Source of the DNA: Mannheimia glucosida
GTDB lineage: Bacteria; Pseudomonadota; Gammaproteobacteria; Enterobacterales; Pasteurellaceae
Direction of reading: 5' to 3'
NCBI RefSeq assembly: GCF_046267875.1
Contig: NZ_CP176502.1
Coordinates: 1,426,001 to 1,490,000 of the forward strand
Length of the DNA stretch: 64,000 bases
In this document: positions 8,521 to 17,509 of the stretch, piece by piece
How the letters are laid out: every line of letters starts with the position of its first letter
How positions within the stretch are numbered: position 1 is the stretch's first letter
Notes under the pieces: model-generated
Told to the model about the DNA's origin: nothing
Database searches by the model: none
Seen by the model: the letters and a program-made list of their open reading frames with translations, nothing else
Position numbers and translations under genes: made by a program

Positions 8521-9934
8521 AGATTTCCTTTAATTCGTTATGTGTTAAATCTTGTTGTAATTGTGTTCTTGAGAGTTTAATTGAGCCTTGTTTTTGGTAT
8601 TTGTCTATATCCAGTAAATAATAAGCAACAGGCTGTTTGAATCTTTCTAATTTATCAGACAGCCAAATTTTTAATTTATGGAGTTCATTTTTTGAATCAG
8701 ATTGCTTGAATTGTAAGAACGCCACTGGTCGATGTCCAAACTGCTGATCTTCAATCGGCAACACGATAATCTGTTCGACAAGCTGAGAACGAAAAATCAG
8801 TTGTTCAATTTCCTCAGGTTGGATATTTTCCCCTCCTGAAATAAACATATTATCCAATCGTCCTTTTATTACAAGCTGTTTTTTGTGATTCCATTCACCA
8901 CGATCTTTAGTAGCAAACCAGCCTTGTGTGTTTATAAGCGGTCGAATTTGCCCATTTTTTTGCCAATAGCCTAAGCCGAGTGATTTGCCTTTTACCCAAA
9001 TTTCACCATTTTCTAATTTTAGTTCCCGATGTTTTAACGGAAAACCAACACTGTTTAAATCATTTTCTACTGCACAAATGGTTGATGCCATCTCGGTCAT
9101 TCCGTAGCCTGAAAAGGTAGTCATCCCAGATTGTTGTGCTTGAGCAATCAATTCGACTGGAAGCATAGACCCACCCAGTAAACATTTTTGGCTGACTACA
9201 GAATCTAATTGGCTTAAATAGCGTTGTAATTGGGTGGGGACTAAAGAGAGATGGCTCACTTTTTGTGCTGACAGAAAAAAATCGCTTTTGTCTTCGTGGA
9301 TATACAGTGTTGCGCCTTTGAATAGCCAACGCCAAATAATGCCTTGTCCGGAAACGTGAAACAGAGGCAAGCTCAGTAGCCAAGAGTTTAGCTGCTCAAA
9401 TGCCATTAATTCACATACTCCTTCGGCACTATAGAGATGGGCCGCTATAGAATGCACCACTGCTTTAGGTTTACCGCTTGAGCCTGAGGTTAGGGTTAGG
9501 GTAGCTGGTTTTTCAAAATCAATCGTAGGGAAGAAGGCATTACAAGCGGTCGTTTTTGCTGAAAATTTTGCAAAATCGGCATCATTAATAATGAGATCAA
9601 CACCATTGTCATCTAAGATTGCTTGTCGTTGACTTGCTGTTTGAGCTGGGTTAAGCATTAGAATCTTAGCTCCCAAAGCAAGGCTAGCACAATAAGTGAG
9701 CAAGCCAATGAGCCGATGAGAACCACAATAGGCAATCAAACTGCGCGGAGTAGCACCTTGTTGTTGCAACACGAAAATAGCTTGTGAAATCAACTGATTC
9801 AAACTGTGCCAAGTGATGTTTGATGGAAGGTGGTTAAGATAGTCTGATGTTCCTTTTTCCCAAATAATCGCCAGATTTTGGGCTGAATGAGCAGCCCAAA
9901 ATTGGGTAGGAAAGCGAGTAGAATTGATGAGCAT
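8513..9934 (-). CDS. menE: o-Succinylbenzoate-CoA ligase
   Basis: ATP-dependent acyl-CoA synthetase of menaquinone synthesis; it activates 2-succinylbenzoate with CoA. The 473-residue protein shows ANL-superfamily motifs: the phosphate-binding loop LTLTSGSSGKPKAVVHS (about 150), SGYGMTEMAS (about 275), the hinge region KDRGEW, and ISGGENIQPEEIEQLI (about 365). Length agrees with E. coli MenE (451). It begins the menE-mscK-aroC run on the minus strand and follows seqA by 9 bp, so seqA may share the transcript. Confidence 0.93.
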   Translation of the reverse strand: MLINSTRFPTQFWAAHSAQNLAIIWEKGTSDYLNHLPSNITWHSLNQLISQAIFVLQQQGATPRSLIAYCGSHRLIGLLTYCASLALGAKILMLNPAQTASQRQAILDDNGVDLIINDADFAKFSAKTTACNAFFPTIDFEKPATLTLTSGSSGKPKAVVHSIAAHLYSAEGVCELMAFEQLNSWLLSLPLFHVSGQGIIWRWLFKGATLYIHEDKSDFFLSAQKVSHLSLVPTQLQRYLSQLDSVVSQKCLLGGSMLPVELIAQAQQSGMTTFSGYGMTEMASTICAVENDLNSVGFPLKHRELKLENGEIWVKGKSLGLGYWQKNGQIRPLINTQGWFATKDRGEWNHKKQLVIKGRLDNMFISGGENIQPEEIEQLIFRSQLVEQIIVLPIEDQQFGHRPVAFLQFKQSDSKNELHKLKIWLSDKLERFKQPVAYYLLDIDKYQKQGSIKLSRTQLQQDLTHNELKEIYV

Positions 9935-9943
9935 TTCAATTAA

Positions 9944-10510
9944 TTAGACAAAAAGCGCTTGAATGCGTTCGATTAACTGGCTTGGTACTTTCATGGATTC
10001 CATTACACCTTTGAGAATAAGTCCCTTGCGTGCGGTATTATTATTTGTAATTACCCAAAATGGTGAATCTGGGATCTGCTTGGCTTTTACTCCACTCCCA
10101 GTGGCTAAAATTTCATCTTCACTTTGCGAAAAGTAGATACGTTCATTACCACGCACTTTTTCTGTTGCTTTAGCAAAAGCCTCCGGATTTGCTCGGTATA
10201 ATGCAGCTAATAGCATGGTAAAACGCACTACATTTTTATTTTCGTTCATAAAATGCTCGGAATTTAAAATGTTTTCCAATTTTTCAACGGTCTTTTCGGC
10301 ATTGGATTCATTTTTTTTTGTAGCACGAGAAGGCGTTTTGACCAGCTCTTTAAGCTCGTTGATCATATGTTCTTGCACTAAAACAAAAGGCTGAGGCGAT
10401 TGTGGCAGGCGTAATAGACGGCGTAATATATCTGACGCAGTTTCACCAATAGATTGTGTACGGCTTGCAATATACTGATATAATTCATCATCAATTTCGA
10501 TTCGTTTCAT
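9944..10510 (-). CDS. seqA: SeqA, negative modulator of replication initiation
   Basis: Binds hemimethylated GATC sites, sequesters newly replicated oriC and organises nascent DNA. The start at 10510 gives MKRIEIDDELYQYIASRTQS, the conserved N-terminal multimerisation domain, with GAGGAT just upstream as ribosome-binding site; a longer frame to 10570 is not needed. The 188-residue product (E. coli 181) has the C-terminal DNA-binding region with ANPEAFAKATEKVRGNERIYFSQSE. It is divergent from ybfF, as in E. coli. Confidence 0.95.
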   Translation of the reverse strand: MKRIEIDDELYQYIASRTQSIGETASDILRRLLRLPQSPQPFVLVQEHMINELKELVKTPSRATKKNESNAEKTVEKLENILNSEHFMNENKNVVRFTMLLAALYRANPEAFAKATEKVRGNERIYFSQSEDEILATGSGVKAKQIPDSPFWVITNNNTARKGLILKGVMESMKVPSQLIERIQALFV

Positions 10511-10628
10511 CGGGATCCTCAAATATCTTCGGGTATTAAATGCGTTAATAGTGCTTGCTATTATACGCATTTCTATTGTTTTTTATAGAGGATTATCGCT
10601 GAAAATTTATATGAACAATGACATTTAT

Positions 10629-11411
10629 ATGACAGAAAAATCGCAGTTAAACTTTAATTACCAACCTTCGAATAATCATTCTGATGCTCAGACGATGATC
10701 TTCTTACATGGATTGTTTGGAGATTTAAATAACCTCGGAGCAATAGCAAAAGCGTTCGCAGAACGTTACTCCATTTTAATGGTTGATCTCAGAAATCACG
10801 GGCGATCTTTTCATTCACTAGAAATGAATTACACTTTGATTGCACAAGATTTAAAACAATTACTGATAGAGCTGAATATCCAAAATGCTATTGTAGTTGG
10901 GCATTCAATGGGCGGAAAAAGTGCGATGGCATTGGCTGCATTTGCCCCTGAATTGGTGGAGAAAGTAGTAGTGATTGATATTGCCCCGGTCACTTATACC
11001 CAAAATAGGCATCAGCAGGTTATGGCAGCCTTATTTGCGGTGAAAGAAGCTAAACCTCAGAACCGTCAGCAAGCTAAAGCGATAATGGCTGAATATATTC
11101 GAGATGAAGGCGTGCAACAGTTTATGTTGAAGTCTTTTGATGCCCAAAGCGAGCAATCTTTCCGTTTTAATTTACAGGCGCTAAAAGATAATTATCAGAA
11201 TTTGATGGATTGGCAGCAAGTATTTGTGGATAAACCGACCTTGTTTATTAAAGGTGCATTGTCGGATTATATTCAAGCAGAGCATACACAAACGATTTTG
11301 GCACAATTTCCGCAGGCCAAATCTTTCATTGTGGCAAACGCTGATCACTGGGTTCACGCAGAAAAAACAGAAACTGTTGTGAGAGCAATCAATAAATTTT
11401 TAGAAAAATAA
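10629..11411 (+). CDS. ybfF: YbfF-type esterase (alpha/beta hydrolase)
   Basis: Acyl-CoA/short-chain esterase of the alpha/beta-hydrolase fold. Motifs are the oxyanion region IFLHGLFGDLNNLG, the nucleophile elbow VGHSMGGKSAMALAA (Ser about residue 91) and the catalytic histidine in NADHWVHAEK near the C terminus. I prefer the ATG at 10629 (MTEKSQLNFNYQ) because it aligns with the start I remember for Haemophilus homologues; ATG 10611 is also possible, and neither has a strong Shine-Dalgarno at the usual spacing. Divergent from seqA and 9 bp ahead of cmoA, so an operon is likely. Confidence 0.88.
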   Translation: MTEKSQLNFNYQPSNNHSDAQTMIFLHGLFGDLNNLGAIAKAFAERYSILMVDLRNHGRSFHSLEMNYTLIAQDLKQLLIELNIQNAIVVGHSMGGKSAMALAAFAPELVEKVVVIDIAPVTYTQNRHQQVMAALFAVKEAKPQNRQQAKAIMAEYIRDEGVQQFMLKSFDAQSEQSFRFNLQALKDNYQNLMDWQQVFVDKPTLFIKGALSDYIQAEHTQTILAQFPQAKSFIVANADHWVHAEKTETVVRAINKFLEK

Positions 11412-11420
11412 GGGAGAAAA

Positions 11421-12149
11421 ATGCAAAGAGATACATTATTTTCCGCCCCGATTGAGAAATTGGGCGATTTTACTTTTGATGAATCGGTTGCTGAAGTGTT
11501 TCCGGATATGATCCAGCGTTCTGTGCCGGGCTATTCCAATATTATTACTGCTATTGGAATGCTGGCGGAGCGTTTTGTCACAGATAATTCAAATGTTTAT
11601 GATTTAGGTTGTTCACGAGGCGCAGGGATTTTATCTATTCGCCGTAATGTGAATGCGAAGAATGTGCAGATTATCGGGGTAGATAATTCTCAGCCGATGG
11701 TTGAGCGTTGTAAAACCCATTTAAGTGCTTATCACTCTGAGATCCCAGTGACGATTTTACTTGATGATATTCGCCACATTGAAATTAAAAATGCTTCAAT
11801 GGTGGTACTTAATTTCACCTTGCAATTTTTACCAAGAGAAGATCGCCTAGCATTATTACAGAAGATTTATCAAGGATTAAATGCCAATGGCATTTTAGTG
11901 TTATCGGAAAAATTTACCTTTGAGAGTGAGGAAATGAACGAGTTGTTGATCGACCTTCATCACACATTCAAACGAGCAAACGGCTACAGTGAATTGGAAG
12001 TCAGCCAAAAGCGTAATGCTTTGGAAAATGTGATGCGAACAGATAGTATTGAAACCCATAAAAAACGTCTGCAAGAAGCTGGTTTTACACAAGTTGAACT
12101 TTGGTTTCAATGCTTTAATTTTGGATCAATGGTGGCAATTAAAGCCTAA
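11421..12149 (+). CDS. cmoA: Carboxy-SAM synthase
   Basis: Converts S-adenosylmethionine and prephenate into carboxy-S-adenosylmethionine, the donor used by CmoB to modify wobble uridine 34 of tRNAs. The 242-residue protein has the SAM-binding motif VYDLGCSRGAGILSIRR (about 55-70), IIGVDNSQPMVERC and the motif VVLNFTLQFLP. A good AGGGAG ribosome-binding site precedes the ATG. The usual partner cmoB is not adjacent here. Confidence 0.95.
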   Translation: MQRDTLFSAPIEKLGDFTFDESVAEVFPDMIQRSVPGYSNIITAIGMLAERFVTDNSNVYDLGCSRGAGILSIRRNVNAKNVQIIGVDNSQPMVERCKTHLSAYHSEIPVTILLDDIRHIEIKNASMVVLNFTLQFLPREDRLALLQKIYQGLNANGILVLSEKFTFESEEMNELLIDLHHTFKRANGYSELEVSQKRNALENVMRTDSIETHKKRLQEAGFTQVELWFQCFNFGSMVAIKA

Positions 12150-12284
12150 CAAGCGGCGATATTTGTAAAATTTCTTGCAAATTCTTGATAAAAAGCAACC
12201 GCTTGCATTCTATCTATTTCTTTATAATAAAAGTCAGTTAGAATCAGTTATAATGCACCACTACTTATTTAGGAGGAAAAAGGT

Positions 12285-13304
12285 ATGGCAACGATAAAAG
12301 ATGTCGCAAAATATGCTGGTGTATCGACTACAACGGTTTCTCACGTTATAAACAAAACCCGCTTTGTAGCAGAGGACACTACAAAAGCAGTTTGGGAGGC
12401 TATTAAAGCGCTGAACTATTCTCCTAGTGCTGTAGCTCGAAGTTTGAAAATTAATACGACTAAATCTATCGGTATGATCATTACAACCAGCGAATCACCG
12501 TTTTTCGCTGAAATTGTGTTAGCGGTAGAGGAATTTTGCTATAGCAAAGGATATTCACTATTTTTGTGCAATACTCAAAACAAACTTGAGAAAATTCAAA
12601 ATCATTTAGATATGCTCATCAAAAAACGGGTTGATGGCATTTTGGTGATGTGCTCCGAATATACAGCTAATTCATTTGATATCTTTGAAAACAGCAATAT
12701 CCCAATAGTGATTATGGATTGGGGACGAAGTGATGAACGCAGTGATATTATTTTAGATCACGGTGTGGAAGGTGGTTATATTGCTACCCAGCATTTAATT
12801 GAAAACGGGCATCAAGATATTGCGGTAATTACCGGTAATTTAGATAAAGAAATTGCCAGAACTCGGTTCGAAGGTTTTAAAAAGGCGTTATCTGAGGCAG
12901 GGTTATCGGTTCGTGAAGAATGGGTTCAAGAAGGCGATTTTGAACCGGAGGGGGGCTATGAGTGTATGAATAATTTGCTTAAGAGCAGTGAAAAATTACC
13001 AACCGCGGTTTTTTGTTTTAATGACTCAATGGCACTAGGGGCAATTTCAGCTATTACCGAAAAAGGGCTGAATGTGCCGCAAGATATTTCAGTGATCGGG
13101 TATGATAACGTGCATAGCTCACGCTTTTATGCACCGCCTCTTACGACAATCCATCAGTCAAAATCTCGCTTAGGCTCGGCAGCATTAGAATTATTATTAG
13201 AACGTATTGAAGATAACGAAAACGCAAAAGAGCCTAAAGTATTAGAGTTCTTTCCTGAATTGGTCAAACGTAAATCGGTTCGGAATTTAAACATTAAGGA
13301 GTAA
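12285..13304 (+). CDS. purR: PurR, purine repressor
   Basis: LacI-family repressor that binds PUR boxes with hypoxanthine or guanine as corepressor. The 339-residue protein opens with the helix-turn-helix MATIKDVAKYAGVSTTTVSH and hinge helix (PSAVARSLK), followed by the periplasmic-binding-like corepressor domain (VFCFNDSMALGAI, ISVIGYDNVHSSRF). A strong GGAGGAAAAA ribosome-binding site precedes ATG 12285. Its predicted target, a near-perfect PUR box, lies upstream of cvpA-purF at 30489-30504. The next gene, dedA, starts 1 bp after its stop. Confidence 0.95.
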   Translation: MATIKDVAKYAGVSTTTVSHVINKTRFVAEDTTKAVWEAIKALNYSPSAVARSLKINTTKSIGMIITTSESPFFAEIVLAVEEFCYSKGYSLFLCNTQNKLEKIQNHLDMLIKKRVDGILVMCSEYTANSFDIFENSNIPIVIMDWGRSDERSDIILDHGVEGGYIATQHLIENGHQDIAVITGNLDKEIARTRFEGFKKALSEAGLSVREEWVQEGDFEPEGGYECMNNLLKSSEKLPTAVFCFNDSMALGAISAITEKGLNVPQDISVIGYDNVHSSRFYAPPLTTIHQSKSRLGSAALELLLERIEDNENAKEPKVLEFFPELVKRKSVRNLNIKE

Positions 13305-13305
13305 T

Positions 13306-13908
13306 ATGGAAACGTTGATTGAATTTTTTAGTAGCTATGGTTATTGGGCTGTTTTTCTTGTGCTACTTGCCTGTGGTTTCGGTGTGCCGATTCCTGAAGA
13401 TATTACGTTAGTATCCGGTGGTGTTATTTCAGGATTAGGCTACACCAATGTGCATTGGATGCTGGTTGTTAGTATGTTAGGAGTATTAGTTGGCGATAGC
13501 ACAATGTACTGGCTAGGTAGAATCTATGGCGAAAAAATTCTCAAATTTCCATTAATCAGGAATGTTGCGACGCCTGAACGTTTTGCAACCGTGCAAGAAC
13601 GTTTTGAAAAACAAGGATGGAAACTACTTTTTATGGCTCGTTTCTTACCTGGCTTGCGCGCGGTGGTTTACTTAGTTTCAGGTATTACTAGAAAAGTCAG
13701 CTTCGTAAAATTTTTATTAGTTGATTTCTGTGCCGCTATTATCTCTGTGCCAATTTGGGTTTATTTAGGCGACTATGGGGCATCTAATTTGGATTGGCTA
13801 AAAGAACAAGTAGCTAATGGGCAGCACCTCATTTTTGCCATTTTAGGCATTGTTATTCTATTTTTAGGCTGGAAATGGTATAAAAATAAAAAGCAGTATA
13901 AAAAGTGA
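13306..13908 (+). CDS. DedA-family membrane protein
   Basis: Polytopic inner-membrane protein of the DedA (SNARE-associated) family, members of which act in undecaprenyl-phosphate or lipid flipping and membrane-potential maintenance. The 200 residues show hydrophobic segments at about 9-30, 50-70, 135-160 and 172-190 and the family motifs ACGFGVPIPEDITLVSGG, YWLGRIYGE and FMARFLPGLRAVVYLVSG (with the conserved F-x-R-x-x-P-G-x-R). It follows purR immediately. Whether it equals YqjA, YghB or YohD cannot be decided from this sequence. Confidence 0.85.
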   Translation: METLIEFFSSYGYWAVFLVLLACGFGVPIPEDITLVSGGVISGLGYTNVHWMLVVSMLGVLVGDSTMYWLGRIYGEKILKFPLIRNVATPERFATVQERFEKQGWKLLFMARFLPGLRAVVYLVSGITRKVSFVKFLLVDFCAAIISVPIWVYLGDYGASNLDWLKEQVANGQHLIFAILGIVILFLGWKWYKNKKQYKK

Positions 13909-13949
13909 AACAAAAGACGAGCATTTCATCTTAAAAAGATATAATAGCA

Positions 13950-13998
13950 AAACAGTTGGTAAGAATAATTATAAATATCCATTACCAACTGTTTTTTT
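13950..13998. terminator. Intrinsic terminator after purR-dedA
   Basis: AACAGTTGGTAA pairs with TTACCAACTGTT across a 19-nt loop and is followed by a run of T. It ends the purR-dedA transcript and may also serve the convergent ytjA-like gene. Confidence 0.8.
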
Positions 13999-14036
13999 GA
14001 ACTATATTTTAACTTAAAAAATTAGGTTTAACTGTG

Positions 14037-14192
14037 TCACTTTTTCTTGAAGAAGAACGAAATGACAGTAAGTACTAAAAAGACAAAAAAGAGAATTTTG
14101 GCAATTTCAGTAGCACTTCCTGCAATACCACCAAAGCCTAATAGCGCTGCGATTATAGCGATGACAAAAAATACGACTGCATAATGTAACAT
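14037..14192 (-). CDS. YtjA-like small membrane protein (DUF1328)
   Basis: A 51-residue frame from ATG 14192 to TGA 14037-14039 encodes MLHYAVVFFVIAIIAALLGF, a glycine-rich middle (GGIAGSATEIAKIL) and a second hydrophobic helix ending in FFFKKK. This matches the two-helix DUF1328/YtjA family of small inner-membrane proteins of unknown role. GGAG lies upstream of the start. It sits alone between the dedA terminator and dcd. Confidence 0.85.
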   Translation of the reverse strand: MLHYAVVFFVIAIIAALLGFGGIAGSATEIAKILFFVFLVLTVISFFFKKK

Positions 14193-14269
14193 AGTTATAC
14201 TCCTTACTGTGTAATAAACTGATTAAAAAACTAACATAGTTAATCTATTATTGCAAGGCATGCACTATA

Positions 14270-14851
14270 TTAATCTTGATTAATACGACTTGAAATGGCA
14301 CTTTGCTGGTTCTTATATTTTGCATCTTTTCGCGCATTATAGGGTTTTGCAGCATCACCACTTAAAATCTCAAAGCTTAATGCGCCAATTGCCATATTAG
14401 GGCGTAAAGCTAGGGGTAATTTTCCAGCATTAAAAAATTCCAATACAATTTTGCCTTCCCAACCCGGATCGATTCTGTGGGCGGTAACGTGTACCATTAA
14501 GCCTAATCTAGCAAGTGACGAACGACCATCTAACCATCCAACGATATTGGCTGGTAAGGAAACCGATTCAAGGGTTGTTGCGAGTGCAAGGTCACCGGGA
14601 TGAAGGAAAAATGCTTCATCATCACCGATGATAATTTCATCACTCATCACTTTATTTAACTGAGCGGCAACTTCTTCTCGAGGGCCACTTAAATCAATAT
14701 AGGGCGTTTTATGTTCACGAAATACACGAAACGAATTACCTAAACGCACATCTGCAGTGGCGCCAGAAATTTTATCGTCTGAAGGTCGAGGCGTTATGGC
14801 AATAATACCTTCATCTAAGTAACGTTTAATATCTGTATCACATAAACGCAT
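14270..14851 (-). CDS. dcd: dCTP deaminase
   Basis: Deaminates dCTP to dUTP, supplying the dUMP precursor for thymidylate. The 193-residue protein has the trimer-fold signatures GRSSLARLGLMVHVTAHRID and PGWEGKIVLEFFNAG; the glutamate in VLEFFN is the catalytic residue in the family. Length equals E. coli Dcd (193). It follows udk by 9 bp on the same strand, a pairing also seen in enterobacteria. Confidence 0.96.
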   Translation of the reverse strand: MRLCDTDIKRYLDEGIIAITPRPSDDKISGATADVRLGNSFRVFREHKTPYIDLSGPREEVAAQLNKVMSDEIIIGDDEAFFLHPGDLALATTLESVSLPANIVGWLDGRSSLARLGLMVHVTAHRIDPGWEGKIVLEFFNAGKLPLALRPNMAIGALSFEILSGDAAKPYNARKDAKYKNQQSAISSRINQD

Positions 14852-14860
14852 ATTTAGCTC

Positions 14861-15508
14861 CTATTTAAGTAATTGCTTAATTTGTGCTTTAAGAATATCA
14901 ATAGCAATACGGTTTTTGCCACCTTTTGGCACAATAATATCAGCATATTGTTTAGAGGGTTCGATAAATTGTAAGAACATTGGGCGAACGGTTTTGCGAT
15001 ATTGACTAATCACTGATTCCATCGAACGCCCACGTTCTACCATATCACGTTGTAAGCGGCGGATAAAGCAGATATCCAGAGGAGCATCTACGAAAATAGA
15101 AACATTAATTTCATTGCGAATATTCTCATCCGTCAGTAATAAAATACCTTCTAAAATAATGATTTTCTTTGGTTCAAAGTGCTTTGTGGTCGTTTTACGA
15201 TTATGTTCGGTATAGTCATATTCCGGAATTTCAATCGCATTACCTTGTTTTAATTGGCGTAAATGTTCAACCAATAAATGATGATCCATTGAATTAGGGT
15301 GATCGTAATTGGTTTTAATCCGTTCTTCCATTGTTAAATGAGATTGATCTCTATAATAAGCATCTTCGGAAATAATACCGATATTATCTGTTCCCAATTC
15401 ATTTTTAAGTTCTTTATAGATGGTTGAAGCAATCAGGCTCTTACCTGAGGCAGATGCGCCGGCAATCGCAATGACAACGCAAGATGAAGTATGGCTAGTA
15501 TCAGTCAT
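14861..15508 (-). CDS. udk: Uridine/cytidine kinase
   Basis: Phosphorylates uridine and cytidine in pyrimidine salvage. The 215-residue protein carries the P-loop AIAGASASGKSLIAS near residue 15, the base-binding region ISEDAYYRDQS and YDHPNSMDHHLL. It is the first gene of the udk-dcd unit and is divergent from argO. Confidence 0.96.
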   Translation of the reverse strand: MTDTSHTSSCVVIAIAGASASGKSLIASTIYKELKNELGTDNIGIISEDAYYRDQSHLTMEERIKTNYDHPNSMDHHLLVEHLRQLKQGNAIEIPEYDYTEHNRKTTTKHFEPKKIIILEGILLLTDENIRNEINVSIFVDAPLDICFIRRLQRDMVERGRSMESVISQYRKTVRPMFLQFIEPSKQYADIIVPKGGKNRIAIDILKAQIKQLLK

Positions 15509-15611
15509 AAAAAATTTCCTATTCAGTCAAAAGAGTATTCGATAAATTATACCGAAGTTTTGAAAAATTTTCTGTATAATTGACCGCTTGTTACGCGATT
15601 TTGGAGAAAAA

Positions 15612-16241
15612 ATGGATATTTTCATTCAAGGATTTATAGTGTGTTTTGGCTTAATTGTCTCTATTGGCGCACAAAATGCCTTTTTATTAAAGCAAGGGAT
15701 TTTAAAACAACACATATTTTGGATTGCATTGCTCTGTTTTTTAGGTGATGTATTTTTAATGACGATAGGTGTGCTAGGCTTAGGCACGTTAATTGCGGAA
15801 TTGCCTGTTGTAAGTTTCATTATTTCGCTTTTAGGGGCCATTTTTCTATTAAGCTACGGTAGCCGTTCATTTATCAGCGTATTTAAAAGTGGTGAATACC
15901 TTGTGGCAAGTGGAGAGAATGCAACGAGCTTAAAAAAGGCTTTACTGATTACCTTTGCGATTACATTCTTAAATCCTCACGTTTATATTGATACGGTTGT
16001 GATTGTAGGGAGTATCGGTGGGAAATTAGATTTTAACGGTAAAATATACTTTTTAGCAGGTGCATTACTTTGCTCATTTATTTGGTTTTTTGGCATAGGT
16101 TATGGAGCAAGCTTACTTTCCCCTTATTTTGCAAAGCGAAGAACTTGGCAAATTTTAGATGCTGTTACCGGGCTAATTATGTACTTTATCGCTTTTAGTT
16201 TACTGATTTATACTTATCAACTTGCTCTGCAAATTTTCTAG
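15612..16241 (+). CDS. argO: LysE/ArgO-type amino-acid exporter
   Basis: Inner-membrane exporter of the LysE family. The start at 15612 is set by GGAG eight bases upstream; the 209-residue length matches E. coli ArgO (211). Six hydrophobic segments are visible, and the signature SIGAQNAFLLKQGI near the N terminus and FLNPHVYIDTVVIVG in the middle are those of LysE/ArgO. The substrate (arginine or lysine) is inferred from the family. An uptake-signal half-repeat (ACCGCTTGT) lies just upstream. Confidence 0.85.
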   Translation: MDIFIQGFIVCFGLIVSIGAQNAFLLKQGILKQHIFWIALLCFLGDVFLMTIGVLGLGTLIAELPVVSFIISLLGAIFLLSYGSRSFISVFKSGEYLVASGENATSLKKALLITFAITFLNPHVYIDTVVIVGSIGGKLDFNGKIYFLAGALLCSFIWFFGIGYGASLLSPYFAKRRTWQILDAVTGLIMYFIAFSLLIYTYQLALQIF

Positions 16242-16355
16242 TGGAGTTTAAATTTTTTCATTGATGAATGAGGGGCTTTTTTGCTATATTAGTAGCAATG
16301 TTCGCACTATAAAATGTGCTTATTTTTGAATAATTTTATTTTAACGGATTCTTTT

Positions 16356-17408
16356 ATGTTTAAAAAATTTTTAGGATTATTTTCAAACGATCTTTCTATC
16401 GATCTCGGGACAGCAAATACACTGGTTTATGTTAAAGGTCAAGGTATTGTGCTAGATGAACCCTCAGTGGTTGCTGTACGTCAAGATCGTATGGGATCGC
16501 TAAAAAGTATTGCGGCGGTAGGTTCACATGCAAAATTAATGCTAGGCCGTACACCAAAAAGCATAATGGCGATTCGTCCAATGAAAGATGGTGTCATTGC
16601 GGATTTTTTTGTAACAGAAAAAATGTTGCAACACTTTATTAAACAAGTACATAGTAATAACTTTATGCGCCCAAGCCCTCGTGTATTAGTGTGCGTGCCA
16701 GCAGGTGCAACACAAGTGGAACGCCGTGCAATTAAAGAATCTGCAATTGGAGCAGGAGCGCGTGAAGTCTATTTAATTGAAGAGCCAATGGCGGCTGCAA
16801 TCGGTGCAGGTTTGCCGGTTCACGAAGCAATGGGGTCAATGGTAATTGACATTGGTGGCGGTACAACCGAAGTGGCAGTGCTTTCTTTAAACGGCATTGT
16901 GTATTCAACTTCTGTGCGTATTGGTGGTGATAAGTTAGATGAAGCTATTATTGCTTATGTACGTCGTCATTTTGGTTCTGCTATTGGTGAAGCAACGGCA
17001 GAGCGAATTAAACAAGAAATTGCTAGTGCTAAGATTGAATCCGATGATGATGTTAAAACAATGGAAGTACACGGACACAATTTAGCTGAAGGCGCTCCTC
17101 GTACTTTCGAGCTTAACTCAAGACATGTATTAGAAGCGATTGAACAACCATTAAATGGTATTGTAGAGGCAGTTAAATCAGTCTTAGAACAATGCCCACC
17201 TGAATTGGCAGCAGACATTTTTGAGCGCGGTATGGTGTTAACAGGAGGTGGTGCATTATTACATAATTTAGATCGTTTACTTTCTGATTCAACTGGCGTG
17301 CAAGTCGTAGTAGCAGAAGATCCATTAACTTGTGTAGCTCGTGGTGGTGGTAAAGCATTAGAAATGATCGATATGCACGGTGGTGATGTATTTAGTATTG
17401 ATGATTAA
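16356..17408 (+). CDS. mreB: MreB, rod-shape actin homologue
   Basis: Bacterial actin that directs lateral peptidoglycan synthesis. Start at 16356 gives MFKKFLGLFSNDLSIDLGTA, the conserved amphipathic N-terminal helix and phosphate-1 loop; the upstream in-frame ATG at 16314 would add unlike residues. The 350-residue product has the ATPase motifs VIDIGGGTTEVAVLSLNG and GMVLTGGGALLHNLD. First gene of mreB-mreC-mreD; the 101-bp gap to mreC holds no strong terminator. Confidence 0.97.
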   Translation: MFKKFLGLFSNDLSIDLGTANTLVYVKGQGIVLDEPSVVAVRQDRMGSLKSIAAVGSHAKLMLGRTPKSIMAIRPMKDGVIADFFVTEKMLQHFIKQVHSNNFMRPSPRVLVCVPAGATQVERRAIKESAIGAGAREVYLIEEPMAAAIGAGLPVHEAMGSMVIDIGGGTTEVAVLSLNGIVYSTSVRIGGDKLDEAIIAYVRRHFGSAIGEATAERIKQEIASAKIESDDDVKTMEVHGHNLAEGAPRTFELNSRHVLEAIEQPLNGIVEAVKSVLEQCPPELAADIFERGMVLTGGGALLHNLDRLLSDSTGVQVVVAEDPLTCVARGGGKALEMIDMHGGDVFSIDD

Positions 17409-17509
17409 TACATTTCTCTTAGCAGCTGTTTAAATGGAGGTTGGCAATGGATTGATTCTATTGTCAATTTTCGTTATAGATTCCCAATAAATTCACATAT
17501 ATTTCTCTA

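Noticed and set aside
12193..12208. PurR autoregulatory site upstream of purR
   Set aside because: The sequence resembles a PUR box only because it contains the uptake signal ACCGCTTG; several consensus positions fail.
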